Positions 18,440 through 31,043 of a stretch of DNA of 64,000 nucleotides are shown here, in pieces. The translations under genes were made by a program, and so were the position numbers. The DNA is taken from NCBI RefSeq assembly GCF_014649535.1, contig NZ_BMTF01000006.1, positions 293,434-357,433 on the forward strand, read 5' to 3'. Origin of the DNA: Streptomyces gelaticus (GTDB lineage Bacteria; Actinomycetota; Actinomycetes; Streptomycetales; Streptomycetaceae). Position 1 is the stretch's first letter. Each line of letters begins with the position of its first letter. The notes under the pieces are model-generated. The model saw only the letters and a program-made list of their open reading frames with translations, searched no databases and was not told the DNA's origin.

Positions 18440-19192
18440 ATGTCCGGCCACTCTAAATGGGCTACGACGAAGCACAAGAAGGCCGTGATTGACGCCAAGC
18501 GCGGCAAGCTCTTCGCGAAGCTGATCAAGAACATCGAGGTCGCGGCCCGTACCGGCGGTGTGGACCCCGATGGAAATCCGACCCTCGTGGACGCGATCCA
18601 GAAGGCGAAGAAGAGCTCCGTACCGAACAAGAACATCGACTCCGCGGTCAAGCGCGGGGGCGGTCTCGAAGCGGGCGGCGTCGACTATCAGACGATCATG
18701 TACGAGGGTTACGGCCCGAACGGCGTCGCGGTGCTCATCGAGTGCCTCACCGACAACCGCAACCGTGCCGCGTCCGACGTGCGTGTCGCGATGACCCGCA
18801 ACGGCGGCTCGATGGCCGACCCGGGTTCGGTCTCGTACCTCTTCAACCGCAAGGGCGTCGTGATCGTACCCAAGGGCGAGCTGACCGAGGACGACGTCCT
18901 GGGCGCCGTGCTCGACGCGGGTGCCGAGGAGGTCAACGACCTCGGTGACACCTACGAGGTCGTCAGCGAGGCCACCGACATGGTCGCGGTCCGTACCGCG
19001 CTCCAGCAGGCCGGCATCGACTACGACTCCGCCGAGGCCAACTTCCTGCCGACCATGCAGGTCGAGCTGGACGAGGAGGGCGCGCGCAAGATCTTCAAGC
19101 TGATCGACGCGCTGGAGGACAGCGACGACGTGCAGAACGTCTTCGCCAACTTCGACGTCTCGGACGAGGTCATGGAGAAGGTGGACGCCTGA
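18440..19192 (+). CDS. yebC: YebC/PmpR family protein (TACO1-like)
   Basis: A 250-residue member of the YebC family. The N-terminus [14 protein letters not shown] is characteristic. The family comprises DNA-binding regulators in some bacteria and ribosome-associated factors that help translate proline stretches in others, so annotation as a transcription factor alone would be too narrow. ATG 18440 follows AAGGAG. The position before ruvC is conserved across many bacteria. A 15-bp perfect hairpin follows the gene. Confidence 0.95.
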   Translation: MSGHSKWATTKHKKAVIDAKRGKLFAKLIKNIEVAARTGGVDPDGNPTLVDAIQKAKKSSVPNKNIDSAVKRGGGLEAGGVDYQTIMYEGYGPNGVAVLIECLTDNRNRAASDVRVAMTRNGGSMADPGSVSYLFNRKGVVIVPKGELTEDDVLGAVLDAGAEEVNDLGDTYEVVSEATDMVAVRTALQQAGIDYDSAEANFLPTMQVELDEEGARKIFKLIDALEDSDDVQNVFANFDVSDEVMEKVDA

Positions 19193-19216
19193 GCCGGGCT
19201 CAGCGCAGCCTTCACG

Positions 19217-19251
19217 GACGGGCCGACGGGGACACACCCCGTCGGCCCGTC
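19217..19251 (+). terminator. Terminator after yebC
   Basis: GACGGGCCGACGGGG (19217-19231) and its exact complement (19237-19251) make a perfect 15-bp stem with loop ACACA. No U-run. It separates yebC from ruvC. Confidence 0.8.
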
Positions 19252-19316
19252 GCATTGTCAGTGCGAGCCGATAGCCTGCGGGAACAGTTGACCGATCGGT
19301 ACGGAGGGGGCGTCCC

Positions 19317-19889
19317 ATGCGGGTGCTGGGCGTGGACCCGGGGCTGACCCGGTGCGGTGTCGGCGTCGTCGAAGGCGTCGCAGGCCGCCCCCTGACGATG
19401 CTCGGCGTGGGCGTCGTCCGCACCCCGACCGATGCGGAGCTCGGCCACCGGCTGGTCGCCGTCGAGCGCGGCATCGAGGAATGGCTCGACGAACACCGGC
19501 CCGAATTCGTCGCAGTGGAACGGGTGTTCAGCCAGCACAACGTCCGTACGGTCATGGGCACCGCCCAGGCCAGCGCCGTCGCCATGCTCTGCGCCTCGCG
19601 CCGCGGCATACCCGTCGCCCTGCACACCCCGAGCGAGGTCAAGGCAGCCGTCACGGGCAGCGGCCGCGCCGACAAGGCGCAGGTCGGCGCCATGGTCACC
19701 CGGCTGCTGCGGCTCGACGCGCCGCCGAAGCCGGCCGACGCGGCCGACGCCCTCGCCCTCGCCATCTGCCACATCTGGCGTGCCCCCGCCGTCAACCGCC
19801 TCCAGCAGGCACACGCGGCAGCCGCCGCGGCCGGCACCCGGCGCGTTCCCCGTACACCCGCAGTTCCCGTCCGGAAGGTCCCCCGATGA
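19317..19889 (+). CDS. ruvC: Holliday junction resolvase RuvC
   Basis: A 190-residue dimeric endonuclease that nicks Holliday junctions symmetrically. All four acidic metal ligands are visible: D7 (GVDPGL), E68 (VAVERVF), D141 and D144 ([11 protein letters not shown]). The C-terminal ~25 residues are a basic Ala/Pro tail. ATG 19317 is preceded by GGAGGGGG. Its stop overlaps the ruvA start (ATGA at 19886-19889). Confidence 0.98.
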   Translation: MRVLGVDPGLTRCGVGVVEGVAGRPLTMLGVGVVRTPTDAELGHRLVAVERGIEEWLDEHRPEFVAVERVFSQHNVRTVMGTAQASAVAMLCASRRGIPVALHTPSEVKAAVTGSGRADKAQVGAMVTRLLRLDAPPKPADAADALALAICHIWRAPAVNRLQQAHAAAAAAGTRRVPRTPAVPVRKVPR

Positions 19890-20512
19890 TCGCCTTCGTC
19901 AGCGGCCCCGTGGCCGCACTCGCCCCGACCACGGCCGTGATCGAGGTCGGCGGCATCGGCATGGCCGTCCAGTGCACGCCGAACACCCTCGCCGACCTCC
20001 GGATCGGCAAGGAGGCCAGGCTCGCCACCTCTCTTGTCGTACGGGAGGACTCCCTCACGCTCTACGGCTTCGCCGACGACGACGAGCGGCAGGTCTTCGA
20101 GCTGCTCCAGACCGCCAGCGGGGTCGGGCCCCGGCTCGCCCAGGCCATGCTCGCCACCCACAGCCCCGACGCCCTGCGCACCGCGGTCGCCACCGGCGAC
20201 GAGAAGGCGCTCACCGCCGTCTCCGGCATCGGCAAGAAGGGCGCGCAGAAACTCCTCCTCGAACTGAAGGACAGACTCGGCGAGCCCGTCGGCGCCCACA
20301 TCGGCCGTCAGGGCATCGGCACCTCCGTCTCCTCCTCCTGGCGCGATCAGCTCCAGGCCGCCCTGATCGGCCTCGGCTACGCCACCCGCGAGGCCGACGA
20401 AGCGGTCACCGCCGTCGCCCCCCAGGCCGAGGCGGCCATCGCCGACGGCGGGCAGGCGCCCGTGCCGCAGCTGCTGCGCGCCGCACTGCAGACCCTCAAC
20501 CGCGCGCGCTGA
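19886..20512 (+). CDS. ruvA: Holliday junction branch migration protein RuvA
   Basis: A 208-residue protein that tetramerises on the four-way junction and loads RuvB. An OB-fold N-terminal domain (1-~63) is followed by two helix-hairpin-helix motifs ([30 protein letters not shown]), a flexible linker, and a C-terminal RuvB-binding domain ([18 protein letters not shown]). It is coupled to ruvC by a 4-nt overlap; ruvB follows 84 nt later. Confidence 0.97.
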   Translation: MIAFVSGPVAALAPTTAVIEVGGIGMAVQCTPNTLADLRIGKEARLATSLVVREDSLTLYGFADDDERQVFELLQTASGVGPRLAQAMLATHSPDALRTAVATGDEKALTAVSGIGKKGAQKLLLELKDRLGEPVGAHIGRQGIGTSVSSSWRDQLQAALIGLGYATREADEAVTAVAPQAEAAIADGGQAPVPQLLRAALQTLNRAR

Positions 20513-20595
20513 CCGGAGCGCGACACCCCGGGGAACACCCCGACGCCGGGCCGCGCACCGCACGGCACCCAAACACCCGAGGCGGGACAGACTGA

Positions 20596-21669
20596 ATGAA
20601 CTGGGACGAGACCGGACCCGACACCGACGAGCGGCTCGACGAGCGCCTCGTCCAGGCCGACGCGGACGGCGAGGACACCGCGGTCGAGGCTGCGCTGCGC
20701 CCGAAGGACCTCGACGAATTCGTCGGCCAGGAGAAGGTGCGCGAACAGCTCGATCTGGTCCTCAAGGCGGCCCGGGCCCGCGGCGCCACCGCCGACCACG
20801 TCCTGCTCTCCGGTGCCCCCGGCCTCGGCAAGACCACCCTTTCCATGATCATCGCGGCCGAGATGGGCGCGCCGATCCGGATCACCTCCGGCCCCGCCAT
20901 CCAGCACGCGGGTGATCTCGCCGCAATCCTCTCCTCCCTCCAGGAGGGCGAGGTCCTCTTCCTCGACGAGATCCACCGCATGTCGCGGCCGGCCGAGGAG
21001 ATGCTCTACATGGCGATGGAGGACTTCCGGGTCGACGTCATCGTCGGCAAGGGCCCCGGGGCCACCGCCATCCCGCTGGAACTGCCGCCCTTCACCCTGG
21101 TCGGCGCGACCACCAGGGCCGGACTGCTGCCGCCGCCGCTGCGCGACCGCTTCGGCTTCACCGGCCACATGGAGTTCTACGCACCCACCGAGCTGGAGCG
21201 CGTCGTCCACCGCTCCGCCCGCCTCCTCGACGTGGAGATAGACGCGGACGGAGCCGCCGAGATCGCCGGCCGTTCCCGCGGCACCCCCCGCATCGCCAAC
21301 CGGCTGCTGCGCCGCGTCCGGGACTACGCCCAGGTCAAGGCCGACGGGCGGATCGACCGCCCGGTCGCCGCCGCGGCCCTGGGGGTCTACGAGGTCGACG
21401 CCCGCGGCCTCGACCGGCTCGACCGCGCGGTGCTCGGCGCCCTGCTGAAGCTCTTCGGCGGCGGACCGGTCGGGTTGTCCACCCTCGCGGTCGCCGTGGG
21501 GGAGGAGCGCGAAACCGTCGAGGAGGTCGCGGAGCCCTTCCTGGTCCGGGAAGGACTGCTGGCCAGGACGCCGCGGGGCCGGGTCGCGACGCCCGCGGCC
21601 TGGGCCCACCTCGGTCTCGTACCTCCGCAGCAAGGTGGAAAGGGACAACAGGGCCTGTTCGGGGCGTGA
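20596..21669 (+). CDS. ruvB: Holliday junction branch migration ATPase RuvB
   Basis: A 357-residue AAA+ motor that drives branch migration with RuvA. Walker A is GAPGLGKT (73-80), Walker B with the DEIH box is at 124-127, and sensor I lies in VGATTRAG. The C-terminal winged helix contains [19 protein letters not shown]. The acidic N-terminal ~30 residues are variable. It is the third gene of the ruvCAB unit. Confidence 0.98.
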   Translation: MNWDETGPDTDERLDERLVQADADGEDTAVEAALRPKDLDEFVGQEKVREQLDLVLKAARARGATADHVLLSGAPGLGKTTLSMIIAAEMGAPIRITSGPAIQHAGDLAAILSSLQEGEVLFLDEIHRMSRPAEEMLYMAMEDFRVDVIVGKGPGATAIPLELPPFTLVGATTRAGLLPPPLRDRFGFTGHMEFYAPTELERVVHRSARLLDVEIDADGAAEIAGRSRGTPRIANRLLRRVRDYAQVKADGRIDRPVAAAALGVYEVDARGLDRLDRAVLGALLKLFGGGPVGLSTLAVAVGEERETVEEVAEPFLVREGLLARTPRGRVATPAAWAHLGLVPPQQGGKGQQGLFGA

Positions 21670-21716
21670 TGTGTCACAGGTTGACCGGAGCAGGAACCAC
21701 GACGCGTCTTCGGGCG

Positions 21717-21746
21717 TTGTTCCATCGATGCGGACTCGCTTAGACT
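21717..21746 (+). promoter_or_regulatory. Candidate promoter for yajC-secD-secF
   Basis: TTGTTC, an 18-bp spacer and TAGACT (21741-21746) lie about 90 nt upstream of the yajC GTG. The -10 fits the streptomycete housekeeping consensus; the -35 matches only in its TTG. Confidence 0.35.
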
Positions 21747-21834
21747 CCGCCGATGCCGCCCTTACAGGTCGGTGTACCCACCCCCGTAGATACAGGCCGC
21801 CCTCCAGCGCGGTCGTGCGAAGGAAACTCGTCCC

Positions 21835-22329
21835 GTGAATCCCGTGACTCTCCTCCCCTTCATCGTGCTCATCGGGGCCATGTTCCTGATGACGCGGTCC
21901 GCCAAGAAGAAGCAGGCGGCCGCCGTCCAGATGCGCAACGAGATGCAGCCCGGTACCGGCGTCCGGACGATCGGGGGCATGTACGCCACCGTCAAGGAAC
22001 TGCACGACGACACGGTTCTCCTCGAGATCGCGCCTGGCGTCCACGCCATCTACGCGAAGAACGCCGTTGGCGCCGTCCTCGACGACGCGGAGTACAACCG
22101 CATCGTCCACGGCGACGGCGAGGACGACCTCGACCTCGACGGCGCCGTCGTGCCGGACGACGCCTCCTCGCTGACCGAGGCGAGCGACGACGAGGACACC
22201 TCGGACGACGCCAAGATCGACCTGGGCAAGAAGGCCGAGGCCGACGATGCCGAGCCGACGGACGCCGGGTCCGACAAGTCCGACAAGAAGTCCGAGGGCA
22301 AGACCGACGGCGAGGCCGACGCGAAGTAA
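21835..22329 (+). CDS. yajC: Preprotein translocase accessory subunit YajC
   Basis: A 164-residue single-pass membrane protein of the SecDF-YajC complex. One N-terminal helix (VTLLPFIVLIGAMFLMTRSA) is followed by the conserved KKKQAAAVQMRNEMQPGTGVRT segment and a small beta domain (GGMYATVKELHDDTVLLEI). The last ~70 residues are an acidic/Lys tail, as in other actinobacterial homologues, and longer than in E. coli (110 aa in total). Start GTG 21835. secD begins 147 nt downstream. Confidence 0.95.
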   Translation: MNPVTLLPFIVLIGAMFLMTRSAKKKQAAAVQMRNEMQPGTGVRTIGGMYATVKELHDDTVLLEIAPGVHAIYAKNAVGAVLDDAEYNRIVHGDGEDDLDLDGAVVPDDASSLTEASDDEDTSDDAKIDLGKKAEADDAEPTDAGSDKSDKKSEGKTDGEADAK

Positions 22330-22476
22330 CCCACGCCCCGGGGAGTGTCGTGAGCCCATTGGCGCCCGGCGCTCCCCGGTCCGTGCGATCTTCTGCGGGG
22401 GCGGGTCCCCACTACACTTCGTGGCCGCTTGGGCGCGTACCCGGCGCGGGGCGGTTGGACAGGGAGAAACGAGAAG

Positions 22477-24216
22477 GTGGCAGCACCGAAGAAGAGCCGA
22501 GGGCCGGCCGGCGGTCAGGGCAGGCCGGGGCGTTCCCTGGCTCTGATCCTGATCGCCATGGTCGCGCTCACCGGCGGGATGTTCCTGGCCGATCAGCCGA
22601 CCCCACGGCTCGGCATCGACCTGGCGGGCGGCACGTCCATCACGCTTGAGGCGAAGAGCGAGCCGGGCCAGGAATCGGCAATCAACAAGACCAACATGGA
22701 CACGGCGGTCCAGATCATGGAGCGCCGTGTCAATGGTCTTGGTGTCTCCGAGGCCGAGGTCCAGACGCAGGGCGATCGCAACATCATCGTCAACATCCCC
22801 AAGGGCACGAACTCCGCCCAGGCCCGGGAGCAGGTCGGCACCACGGCCAAGCTGTACTTCCGGCCGGTGCTGACCGTCGCCCAGGGCACGCCCACCCCGG
22901 AGCCCAGCGCCTCGTCGTCCGGCAAGCCCACTCCGTCCGGCAGCCCCAGCGCTCCCACCGCGGACAAGGGGAAGGCCTCGGCGACACCCAGCGGGAGCGC
23001 CACCACCCAGGGCCGCGCGGTCACCGGCGCACTCAAGGCCGACTCCACGCCCACCCCCAAGGCGAGCACCACGCCCAAGGCCGACACCACGCCGTCGGCA
23101 TCCGCCGCCGACGAGGCTGCTGCCGCCAAGCTGCAGAAGCAGTTCGCGGCGCTCGACTGCTCCAGCAAGGCGTCCCGCGCCGCGGCCGCACGGGGGGCCA
23201 AGCCCACCGACACGGTCGTCGCATGCAGCTCGGAGGGCGACGCGAAGTACGTCCTCGGTCCGTCCGAGGTGTCCGGCACCGAGGTCGACAACGCCAAGGC
23301 CGGCTTCGACCAGCAGCGTGGCATGTGGGTCGTCAACATGGAGTTCACCAAGCAGGGCTCCAAGCAGTTCCAGACGATCACCAAGAAGCTCTCCGCGCAG
23401 CAGTCCCCGCAGAACCAGTTCGCCATCTCCCTGGACGGCGAGGTCGTCTCCGCGCCCCAGGTGAACACCACGCTCAGCGGCAGCGCCGAGATCTCCGGCA
23501 GCTTCACCCAGCAGTCCGCCGAGGACCTGGCCAACGTGCTCTCCTACGGTGCGCTCCCGCTCTCGTTCAAGGAGCAGAGCGTCACCACGGTCACCGCCGC
23601 GCTCGGTGGCGAGCAGCTCCAGGCCGGTCTGATCGCCGGTGCCATCGGTCTGGCCCTGGTGGTCGTCTACCTGGTGGCCTACTACCGGGGACTCGCGCTC
23701 ATCGCGCTCCTGAGCCTCCTGGTCTCCGGCATCCTGACCTACACGATCATGTCGCTGCTCGGCCCGGCCATCGGCTTCGCGCTGAACCTCCCGGCTGTCT
23801 GCGGCGCCATCGTGGCCATCGGTATCACCGCGGACTCCTTCATCGTGTACTTCGAACGGGTCCGCGACGAGATCCGTGAGGGCCGCACGCTCCGCCCGGC
23901 CGTCGAACGGGCCTGGCCGCGCGCCCGGCGCACCATCCTGGTCTCCGACTTCGTGTCGTTCCTCGCCGCCGCGGTGCTCTTCGTCGTCACCGTCGGCAAG
24001 GTCCAGGGCTTCGCGTTCACGCTGGGTCTCACCACTCTGCTCGACGTGGTCGTGGTGTTCTTCTTCACCAAGCCCGTCATGACGCTGATGGCCCGTACGA
24101 AGTTCTTCGCAAGCGGTCACCCGTGGTCCGGTCTGGACCCGAAGCGGCTCGGCGCCAAACCTCCGCTGCGCCGCTCGCGCCGTGTCAACGCCCCCACTGA
24201 ACCGAAGGAGGCGTGA
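22477..24216 (+). CDS. secD: Protein translocase subunit SecD
   Basis: A 579-residue RND-type membrane protein that uses the proton gradient to finish Sec-dependent export. TM1 is at residues ~20-36, followed by the outward P1 domain with the family motif RLGIDLAGGTSI (~46-57). Five clustered helices close the protein (AGLIAGAIGLALVVVYLVAY onward) and include ITADSFIVYFERVRDEI. The P1 domain is interrupted by a ~75-residue Pro/Ser/Thr/Ala-rich insertion (about 145-220), typical of Actinobacteria but not of E. coli. Start GTG 22477. secF starts 1 nt after its stop. Confidence 0.97.
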   Translation: MAAPKKSRGPAGGQGRPGRSLALILIAMVALTGGMFLADQPTPRLGIDLAGGTSITLEAKSEPGQESAINKTNMDTAVQIMERRVNGLGVSEAEVQTQGDRNIIVNIPKGTNSAQAREQVGTTAKLYFRPVLTVAQGTPTPEPSASSSGKPTPSGSPSAPTADKGKASATPSGSATTQGRAVTGALKADSTPTPKASTTPKADTTPSASAADEAAAAKLQKQFAALDCSSKASRAAAARGAKPTDTVVACSSEGDAKYVLGPSEVSGTEVDNAKAGFDQQRGMWVVNMEFTKQGSKQFQTITKKLSAQQSPQNQFAISLDGEVVSAPQVNTTLSGSAEISGSFTQQSAEDLANVLSYGALPLSFKEQSVTTVTAALGGEQLQAGLIAGAIGLALVVVYLVAYYRGLALIALLSLLVSGILTYTIMSLLGPAIGFALNLPAVCGAIVAIGITADSFIVYFERVRDEIREGRTLRPAVERAWPRARRTILVSDFVSFLAAAVLFVVTVGKVQGFAFTLGLTTLLDVVVVFFFTKPVMTLMARTKFFASGHPWSGLDPKRLGAKPPLRRSRRVNAPTEPKEA

Positions 24217-24217
24217 G

Positions 24218-25321
24218 ATGTCGCGACTCGGCACCCTCGGCGCCCGTCTCTACCGAGGCGAGGTCGGCTACGACTTCATCGGCAAGCGCAAGATCTGGTA
24301 CGGGATCTCGATCCTGATCACCATCACGGCCATCGTCGGCCTGGCGGTCAGCGGCCTGAACATGGGCATCGAGTTCAAGGGCGGCGCGGTCTTCACCACC
24401 CCGAAGACCAGCGTCACCGTCGCCGAGGCGGAGGACCTGGCCACGGAGGCCTCCGGCCACCAGGCGATCGTCCAGAAGCTCGGCAACGGCGGTCTGCGCA
24501 TCCAGATCACCGAGGTCGACACTGCGAAGTCCGACGAGATCAAGGGCAAGCTCTCCAAGGATCTCGACGTCCCGGCGGAGAAGATCGCCGCCGACCTGGT
24601 CGGCCCCAGCTGGGGTGAGCAGATCGCCAACAAGGCCTGGACCGGCCTCGGCATCTTCATGGTCCTCGTGGTGATCTACCTGGCCATCGCCTTCGAGTGG
24701 CGCATGGCGATCGCGGCCCTGGTCGCACTGATCCACGACATCACCATCACGGTCGGCATCTACGCCCTGGTCGGTTTCGAGGTCACCCCGGGCACCGTGA
24801 TCGGTCTGCTGACGATCCTCGGATACTCCCTCTACGACACGGTCGTCGTCTTCGACAGCCTCAGGGAGAGCACGAACGACATCACCAAGCAGACCCGCTG
24901 GACATACAGCGAGATCGCCAACCGCTCGATCAACGGCACACTGGTCCGCTCCATCAACACCACCGTCGTGGCCCTGCTCCCCGTCGCCGGTCTGCTCTTC
25001 ATCGGCGGCGGTGTCCTCGGCGCCGGCATGCTGAACGACATCTCGCTGTCGCTGTTCGTCGGCCTCGCGGCCGGTGCGTATTCCTCGATCTTCATCGCCA
25101 CCCCGCTCGTCGCCGACCTCAAGGAACGCGACCCGCAGATGAAGGCCCTGAAGAAGCGGGTCCTCGCCAAGCGCGCCGCAGCCGCCGCCAAGGGCGAGTC
25201 CGGCGAGGACGACCCGTCGGACGACGGCTACCCCCAGGACGCCGCACCCGCCGCCGCTGTCGTCGGCCAGCGCCAGCAGCCCCCCAGGGGCCAAGGCCGG
25301 ACCCAGGGGAAGCGTCGATGA
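24218..25321 (+). CDS. secF: Protein translocase subunit SecF
   Basis: A 367-residue partner of SecD with one N-terminal helix (KIWYGISILITITAIVGLAV), the GIEFKGGAVF motif in the outward domain, and five C-terminal helices including GYSLYDTVVVFDSLRE. The C-terminal ~55 residues are charged and glutamine/proline-rich, presumably cytoplasmic. ATG 24218 lies directly after the secD stop with AAGGAGG upstream. Its stop overlaps the apt start (ATGA), an unusual but conserved coupling of export and purine-salvage genes. Confidence 0.97.
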   Translation: MSRLGTLGARLYRGEVGYDFIGKRKIWYGISILITITAIVGLAVSGLNMGIEFKGGAVFTTPKTSVTVAEAEDLATEASGHQAIVQKLGNGGLRIQITEVDTAKSDEIKGKLSKDLDVPAEKIAADLVGPSWGEQIANKAWTGLGIFMVLVVIYLAIAFEWRMAIAALVALIHDITITVGIYALVGFEVTPGTVIGLLTILGYSLYDTVVVFDSLRESTNDITKQTRWTYSEIANRSINGTLVRSINTTVVALLPVAGLLFIGGGVLGAGMLNDISLSLFVGLAAGAYSSIFIATPLVADLKERDPQMKALKKRVLAKRAAAAAKGESGEDDPSDDGYPQDAAPAAAVVGQRQQPPRGQGRTQGKRR

Positions 25322-25869
25322 CCAGTACCACCGACAGCACCCGCGCGCTCCTGCTCAGCCGGATCCGCGACGTGCCGGACTACCCGAAGCAGGGCGTGCT
25401 GTTCAAGGACATCACGCCGCTGCTCGCGGACCCCACGGCGTTCGCGGCCCTCACCGACACCCTCGCGGAGCTGTGCGTACGGCACGGCGCCACGAAGGTC
25501 GTCGGCCTGGAAGCACGCGGCTTCATCCTGGCCGCCCCGGTCGCGGTCCGGGCCGGGCTCGGCTTCGTGCCCGTCCGCAAGGCGGGCAAGCTGCCCGGAG
25601 CCACGCTCGGCCAGGCGTACGACCTGGAGTACGGCACCGCCGAGATCGAGATCCACGCGGAGGACCTGTCTGGCGACGACCGGATCATGGTCATCGACGA
25701 CGTCCTCGCCACCGGTGGCACCGCCGAGGCCTCGCTGGAGCTGATCCGGCGGGCCGGTGCCGAGGTCGCGGGCGTCGCGGTCCTCATGGAGCTCGGCTTC
25801 CTGCCCGGACGGGCCCGTCTGGAGCAGGGCCTGCGCGGCGCGCCGCTGGAGGTGCTGCTCACGGTCTGA
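25318..25869 (+). CDS. apt: Adenine phosphoribosyltransferase
   Basis: A 183-residue type I phosphoribosyltransferase that converts adenine and PRPP to AMP. The PRPP-binding loop is [15 protein letters not shown]; the adenine-site region [14 protein letters not shown] and the N-terminal [15 protein letters not shown] are standard. ATG 25318 overlaps the secF stop. A 14-bp perfect terminator hairpin follows, then rel, so apt probably ends the sec transcript while Rel, which adjusts purine nucleotide pools, is next in line. Confidence 0.97.
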   Translation: MTSTTDSTRALLLSRIRDVPDYPKQGVLFKDITPLLADPTAFAALTDTLAELCVRHGATKVVGLEARGFILAAPVAVRAGLGFVPVRKAGKLPGATLGQAYDLEYGTAEIEIHAEDLSGDDRIMVIDDVLATGGTAEASLELIRRAGAEVAGVAVLMELGFLPGRARLEQGLRGAPLEVLLTV

Positions 25870-25907
25870 GCAGCACCGGCCGTACGCGGCAGCCGATCAT
25901 GTGCATA

Positions 25908-25943
25908 CGGACGGGCACCCGGGAACAATCGGGTGCCCGTCCG
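25908..25943 (+). terminator. Terminator after apt
   Basis: CGGACGGGCACCCG (25908-25921) and its perfect complement (25930-25943) form a 14-bp stem with an 8-nt loop. No U-run. It separates apt from rel. Confidence 0.8.
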
Positions 25944-26038
25944 GCGTTGTCAGGAGTCTCACGGTCCCCGAGGGAGGACCGGCCGCAGGGTCGATACGAT
26001 GGCCTCTCCGGGTACCCGGATCCGCACGAGGAGCGCTC

Positions 26039-28618
<2,580 letters not shown>

Positions 28619-28629
28619 CACACATGCGA

Positions 28630-28664
28630 AAGGGGCCCCCGTACGCCATGTACGGGAGCCCCTT
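28630..28664. terminator. Bidirectional terminator between rel and the DUF349 gene
   Basis: AAGGGGCCCCCGTAC (28630-28644) pairs with GTACGGGAGCCCCTT (28650-28664), 15 bp with one mismatch and loop GCCAT, in the 63-nt convergent gap. Confidence 0.75.
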
Positions 28665-28681
28665 CCTCGTGGTGCCCGGTC

Positions 28682-29911
28682 TCAGCCGCCGAACTCCTCA
28701 AGGCCCTTGAGCGCCTGGTCCAGGAGTGCCTGCCGGCCCTCCAGCTCCTTGGCCAGCTTGTCGGCGCGGGCGTTGTTGCCCGAGGCACGGGCCGTGTCGA
28801 TCTGCGTACGCAGCTTGTCCACGGCGGCCTGGAGCTGACCGGTCAGACCCGCGGCGCGCGCACGCGCCTCGGGGTTCGTCCGCCGCCACTCCGACTCCTC
28901 GGCCTCCTGGAGCGCCCGCTCCACCGCGTGCATCCGCCCCTCGACCTTCGGGCGGGCGTCACGCGGTACGTGGCCGATGGCCTCCCAGCGCTCGTTGATG
29001 GCCCGGAACGCGGCCCTGGCCGCCTTCAGGTCCTTCACCGGCACCAGCCGCTCGGCCTCGACCGCGAGCTCCTCCTTGAGCTTGAGGTTCTCGCCCTGCT
29101 CCGCGTCCCGCTCGGCGAAGACCTCGCTGCGGGCGGCGAAGAAGATGTCCTGGGCACCGCGGAAGCGGTTCCAGAGGTCGTCCTCGGCCTCGCGCTGGGC
29201 GCGGCCCGCCGCCTTCCACTCCGTCATCAGGTCGCGGTAGCGGGCGGCCGTGGCCCCCCAGTCCGTGGAACCGGAGAGCGACTCCGCCTCGACGACCAGC
29301 TTTTCCTTGGCCTTGCGGGCCTCCTCGCGCTGGGCGTCCAGCGATGCGAAGTGGGCCTTGCGGCGCTTGGAGAACGCCGAGCGGGCGTGCGAGAAGCGGT
29401 GCCACAGCTCGTCGTCGGACTTGCGGTCGAGCCGCGGCAGGCTCTTCCACGTGTCGACGAGCGCACGGAGTCGCTCGCCCGCGGAGCGCCACTGCTCGCT
29501 CTGCGCCAGCTCCTCGGCCTCGGTGACCAGGGCCTCCTTGGCGTGCTTCGCCTCGTCGGTCTGCTTCGCCTTCTGGGCCTTGCGCTCCTCGCGCCGCGAG
29601 TCGACCGTCGCGACGAGCGCGTCGAGCCGCTTGCGCAGCGCGTCGAGGTCACCGACGGCGTGATGCTCGTCCACCTGCAGACGCAGATGCTCGATGGCGG
29701 TCGTCGCGTCCTTCGCCGACAGGTCTGTGGTCTTCACCCGCCGTTCGAGGAGGCCGATCTCGACCACAATGCCCTCGTACTTGCGCTCGAAGTAGGCCAG
29801 AGCCTCCTCGGGGGAACCCGCCTGCCACGATCCGACGACCTGCTCGCCGTCGGCTGTCCGCACGTACACGGTGCCGGTCTCATCGACACGGCCCCACGGG
29901 TCGCTGCTCAC
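28682..29911 (-). CDS. DUF349 repeat protein, coiled-coil
   Basis: A 409-residue, mostly helical, highly charged protein containing three or four DUF349 repeats. Each carries a W-x-x-L/A...R.DDELW.RF pattern (WKSLPRLDRKSDDELWHRF; WKAAGRAQREAEDDLWNRF; WEAIGHVPRDARPKVEGRM). The N-terminal ~60 residues form a small beta domain (GTVYVRTADGEQVVGSW). No enzyme motif or membrane span is seen. The biochemical role is not established; the repeats may act as a scaffold or nucleic-acid contact. The start is GTG 29911, behind a strong GGAGGAGG. Confidence 0.88.
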   Translation of the reverse strand: MSSDPWGRVDETGTVYVRTADGEQVVGSWQAGSPEEALAYFERKYEGIVVEIGLLERRVKTTDLSAKDATTAIEHLRLQVDEHHAVGDLDALRKRLDALVATVDSRREERKAQKAKQTDEAKHAKEALVTEAEELAQSEQWRSAGERLRALVDTWKSLPRLDRKSDDELWHRFSHARSAFSKRRKAHFASLDAQREEARKAKEKLVVEAESLSGSTDWGATAARYRDLMTEWKAAGRAQREAEDDLWNRFRGAQDIFFAARSEVFAERDAEQGENLKLKEELAVEAERLVPVKDLKAARAAFRAINERWEAIGHVPRDARPKVEGRMHAVERALQEAEESEWRRTNPEARARAAGLTGQLQAAVDKLRTQIDTARASGNNARADKLAKELEGRQALLDQALKGLEEFGG

Positions 29912-30100
29912 AGCGCCTCCTCCACCTGATGCCCGCGAGGGGGTTCGCCCCCCTGGCATCGTCCACAGTTTCCTGGGGCGGGCAGCGCCCGCCCTGCACA
30001 ACGCCAATCTAGGCGACCGGCCGCCCGGCTGTCCGCACTCAGCGCGGCCGAAATAAATCCGGCCCGCGCTCGCCCTCTCCGGCCGGCCGGCCCGGGCCGG

Positions 30101-30895
30101 TCACGACTTGTCGACAGCCGCCTTCGTGATCTTCACTTCCTTCTTCGGCGCACCGTCTGGGGCACCACCCGCCGCGCCCGCCGCACCGATGTCCTTGACG
30201 GCTTTCAGCGAGGCGTCGTCCATCGTGCCGAACGGGGTGTAGGTGGGCGGCAGTTTGCTGTCCTTGTACACCAGGAAGAACTGGCTGCCACCGGTGTGCG
30301 GCTGGCCGGTGTTCGCCATCGCCACCGTGCCGGCCGGGTAGGTGACCGTGCCGTCCTTGCCCGCCTTGCCCAGTGCGGTCAGGTTCTCGTCCGGGATCGT
30401 GTAGCCGGGGCCGCCCGTGCCGTCGCCCTTGGGGTCGCCGCACTGCAGCACGAAGATGCCCTGCGTGGTCAGCCGGTGGCACTTCGTGCCGTTGAAGAAA
30501 CCCTTGTCGGCGAGCGACTTGAAGGAGTTCGTGGTGTGCGGGGTCTTCGCCGCGTCCATGGTGAACGCGATGTCGCCCTGGCTCGTCTTGAGCGACATCT
30601 TGTACCCGGCCTTCTTGTCGATCTTCATCGCGGGCTCGGGCGCCTTGCTCTCCTTCTCCTTCGGCGACGCGTCGGCCGACGGGCTCGAACTCGCGGCGGC
30701 GTCCGCCTTGTCCTTCTTGCCGTCGTCGCCGAGGGCGAGGTAGGAGCCGACACCTATGACCGCCACCACGGCGACCGTGGACGCGATGACGACCGTCAGC
30801 CGCCTCGTCCTGCGGCGGGCCTCCTCCCGGCGCTGCTGCTGCCGCTCGAACTTCTCCCTGGCGAGCTGCCGCCGCCGCTGATCGCTGCTGACCAC
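30101..30895 (-). CDS. Membrane-anchored cyclophilin-type peptidyl-prolyl isomerase
   Basis: A 264-residue protein with a basic, glutamine-rich cytoplasmic start, one membrane helix (VVIASTVAVVAVIGVGSYLAL, ~40-60), a Ser/Ala/Lys linker, and an extracytoplasmic cyclophilin domain. Catalytic features are the Arg in TKCHRLTTQGIFVLQCGDP and the TGGSQFFLVY stretch. It probably helps fold exported proteins near the Sec exit. The start is GTG 30895 with AGGAG 8 nt upstream. The 148-nt gap to the divergent hydrolase gene must hold both promoters. Confidence 0.92.
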   Translation of the reverse strand: MVSSDQRRRQLAREKFERQQQRREEARRRTRRLTVVIASTVAVVAVIGVGSYLALGDDGKKDKADAAASSSPSADASPKEKESKAPEPAMKIDKKAGYKMSLKTSQGDIAFTMDAAKTPHTTNSFKSLADKGFFNGTKCHRLTTQGIFVLQCGDPKGDGTGGPGYTIPDENLTALGKAGKDGTVTYPAGTVAMANTGQPHTGGSQFFLVYKDSKLPPTYTPFGTMDDASLKAVKDIGAAGAAGGAPDGAPKKEVKITKAAVDKS

Positions 30896-31043
30896 CGGGT
30901 GATCTCCTTGTAGGTCGTGTGATGGGGCCTTGGCTGCCCCGTACCGTATATGGGTTAGCTGTGGAATGAGGAGCGCCGGTAGGCTCTGAACTGCCGCGAC
31001 CTTCTCAGTCGCGATCCGCGTCGGACGACCATTAAGGACGATC

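Noticed and set aside
21681..21686. TTGACC as the -35 of the yajC promoter
   Set aside because: The nearest good -10 (TAGACT, 21741) is over 50 nt away, far outside the normal spacing.
20377..24234. 1285-codon reverse open frame
   Set aside because: It is antisense to ruvB, yajC and secD, which have clear motifs; a typical high-GC shadow.
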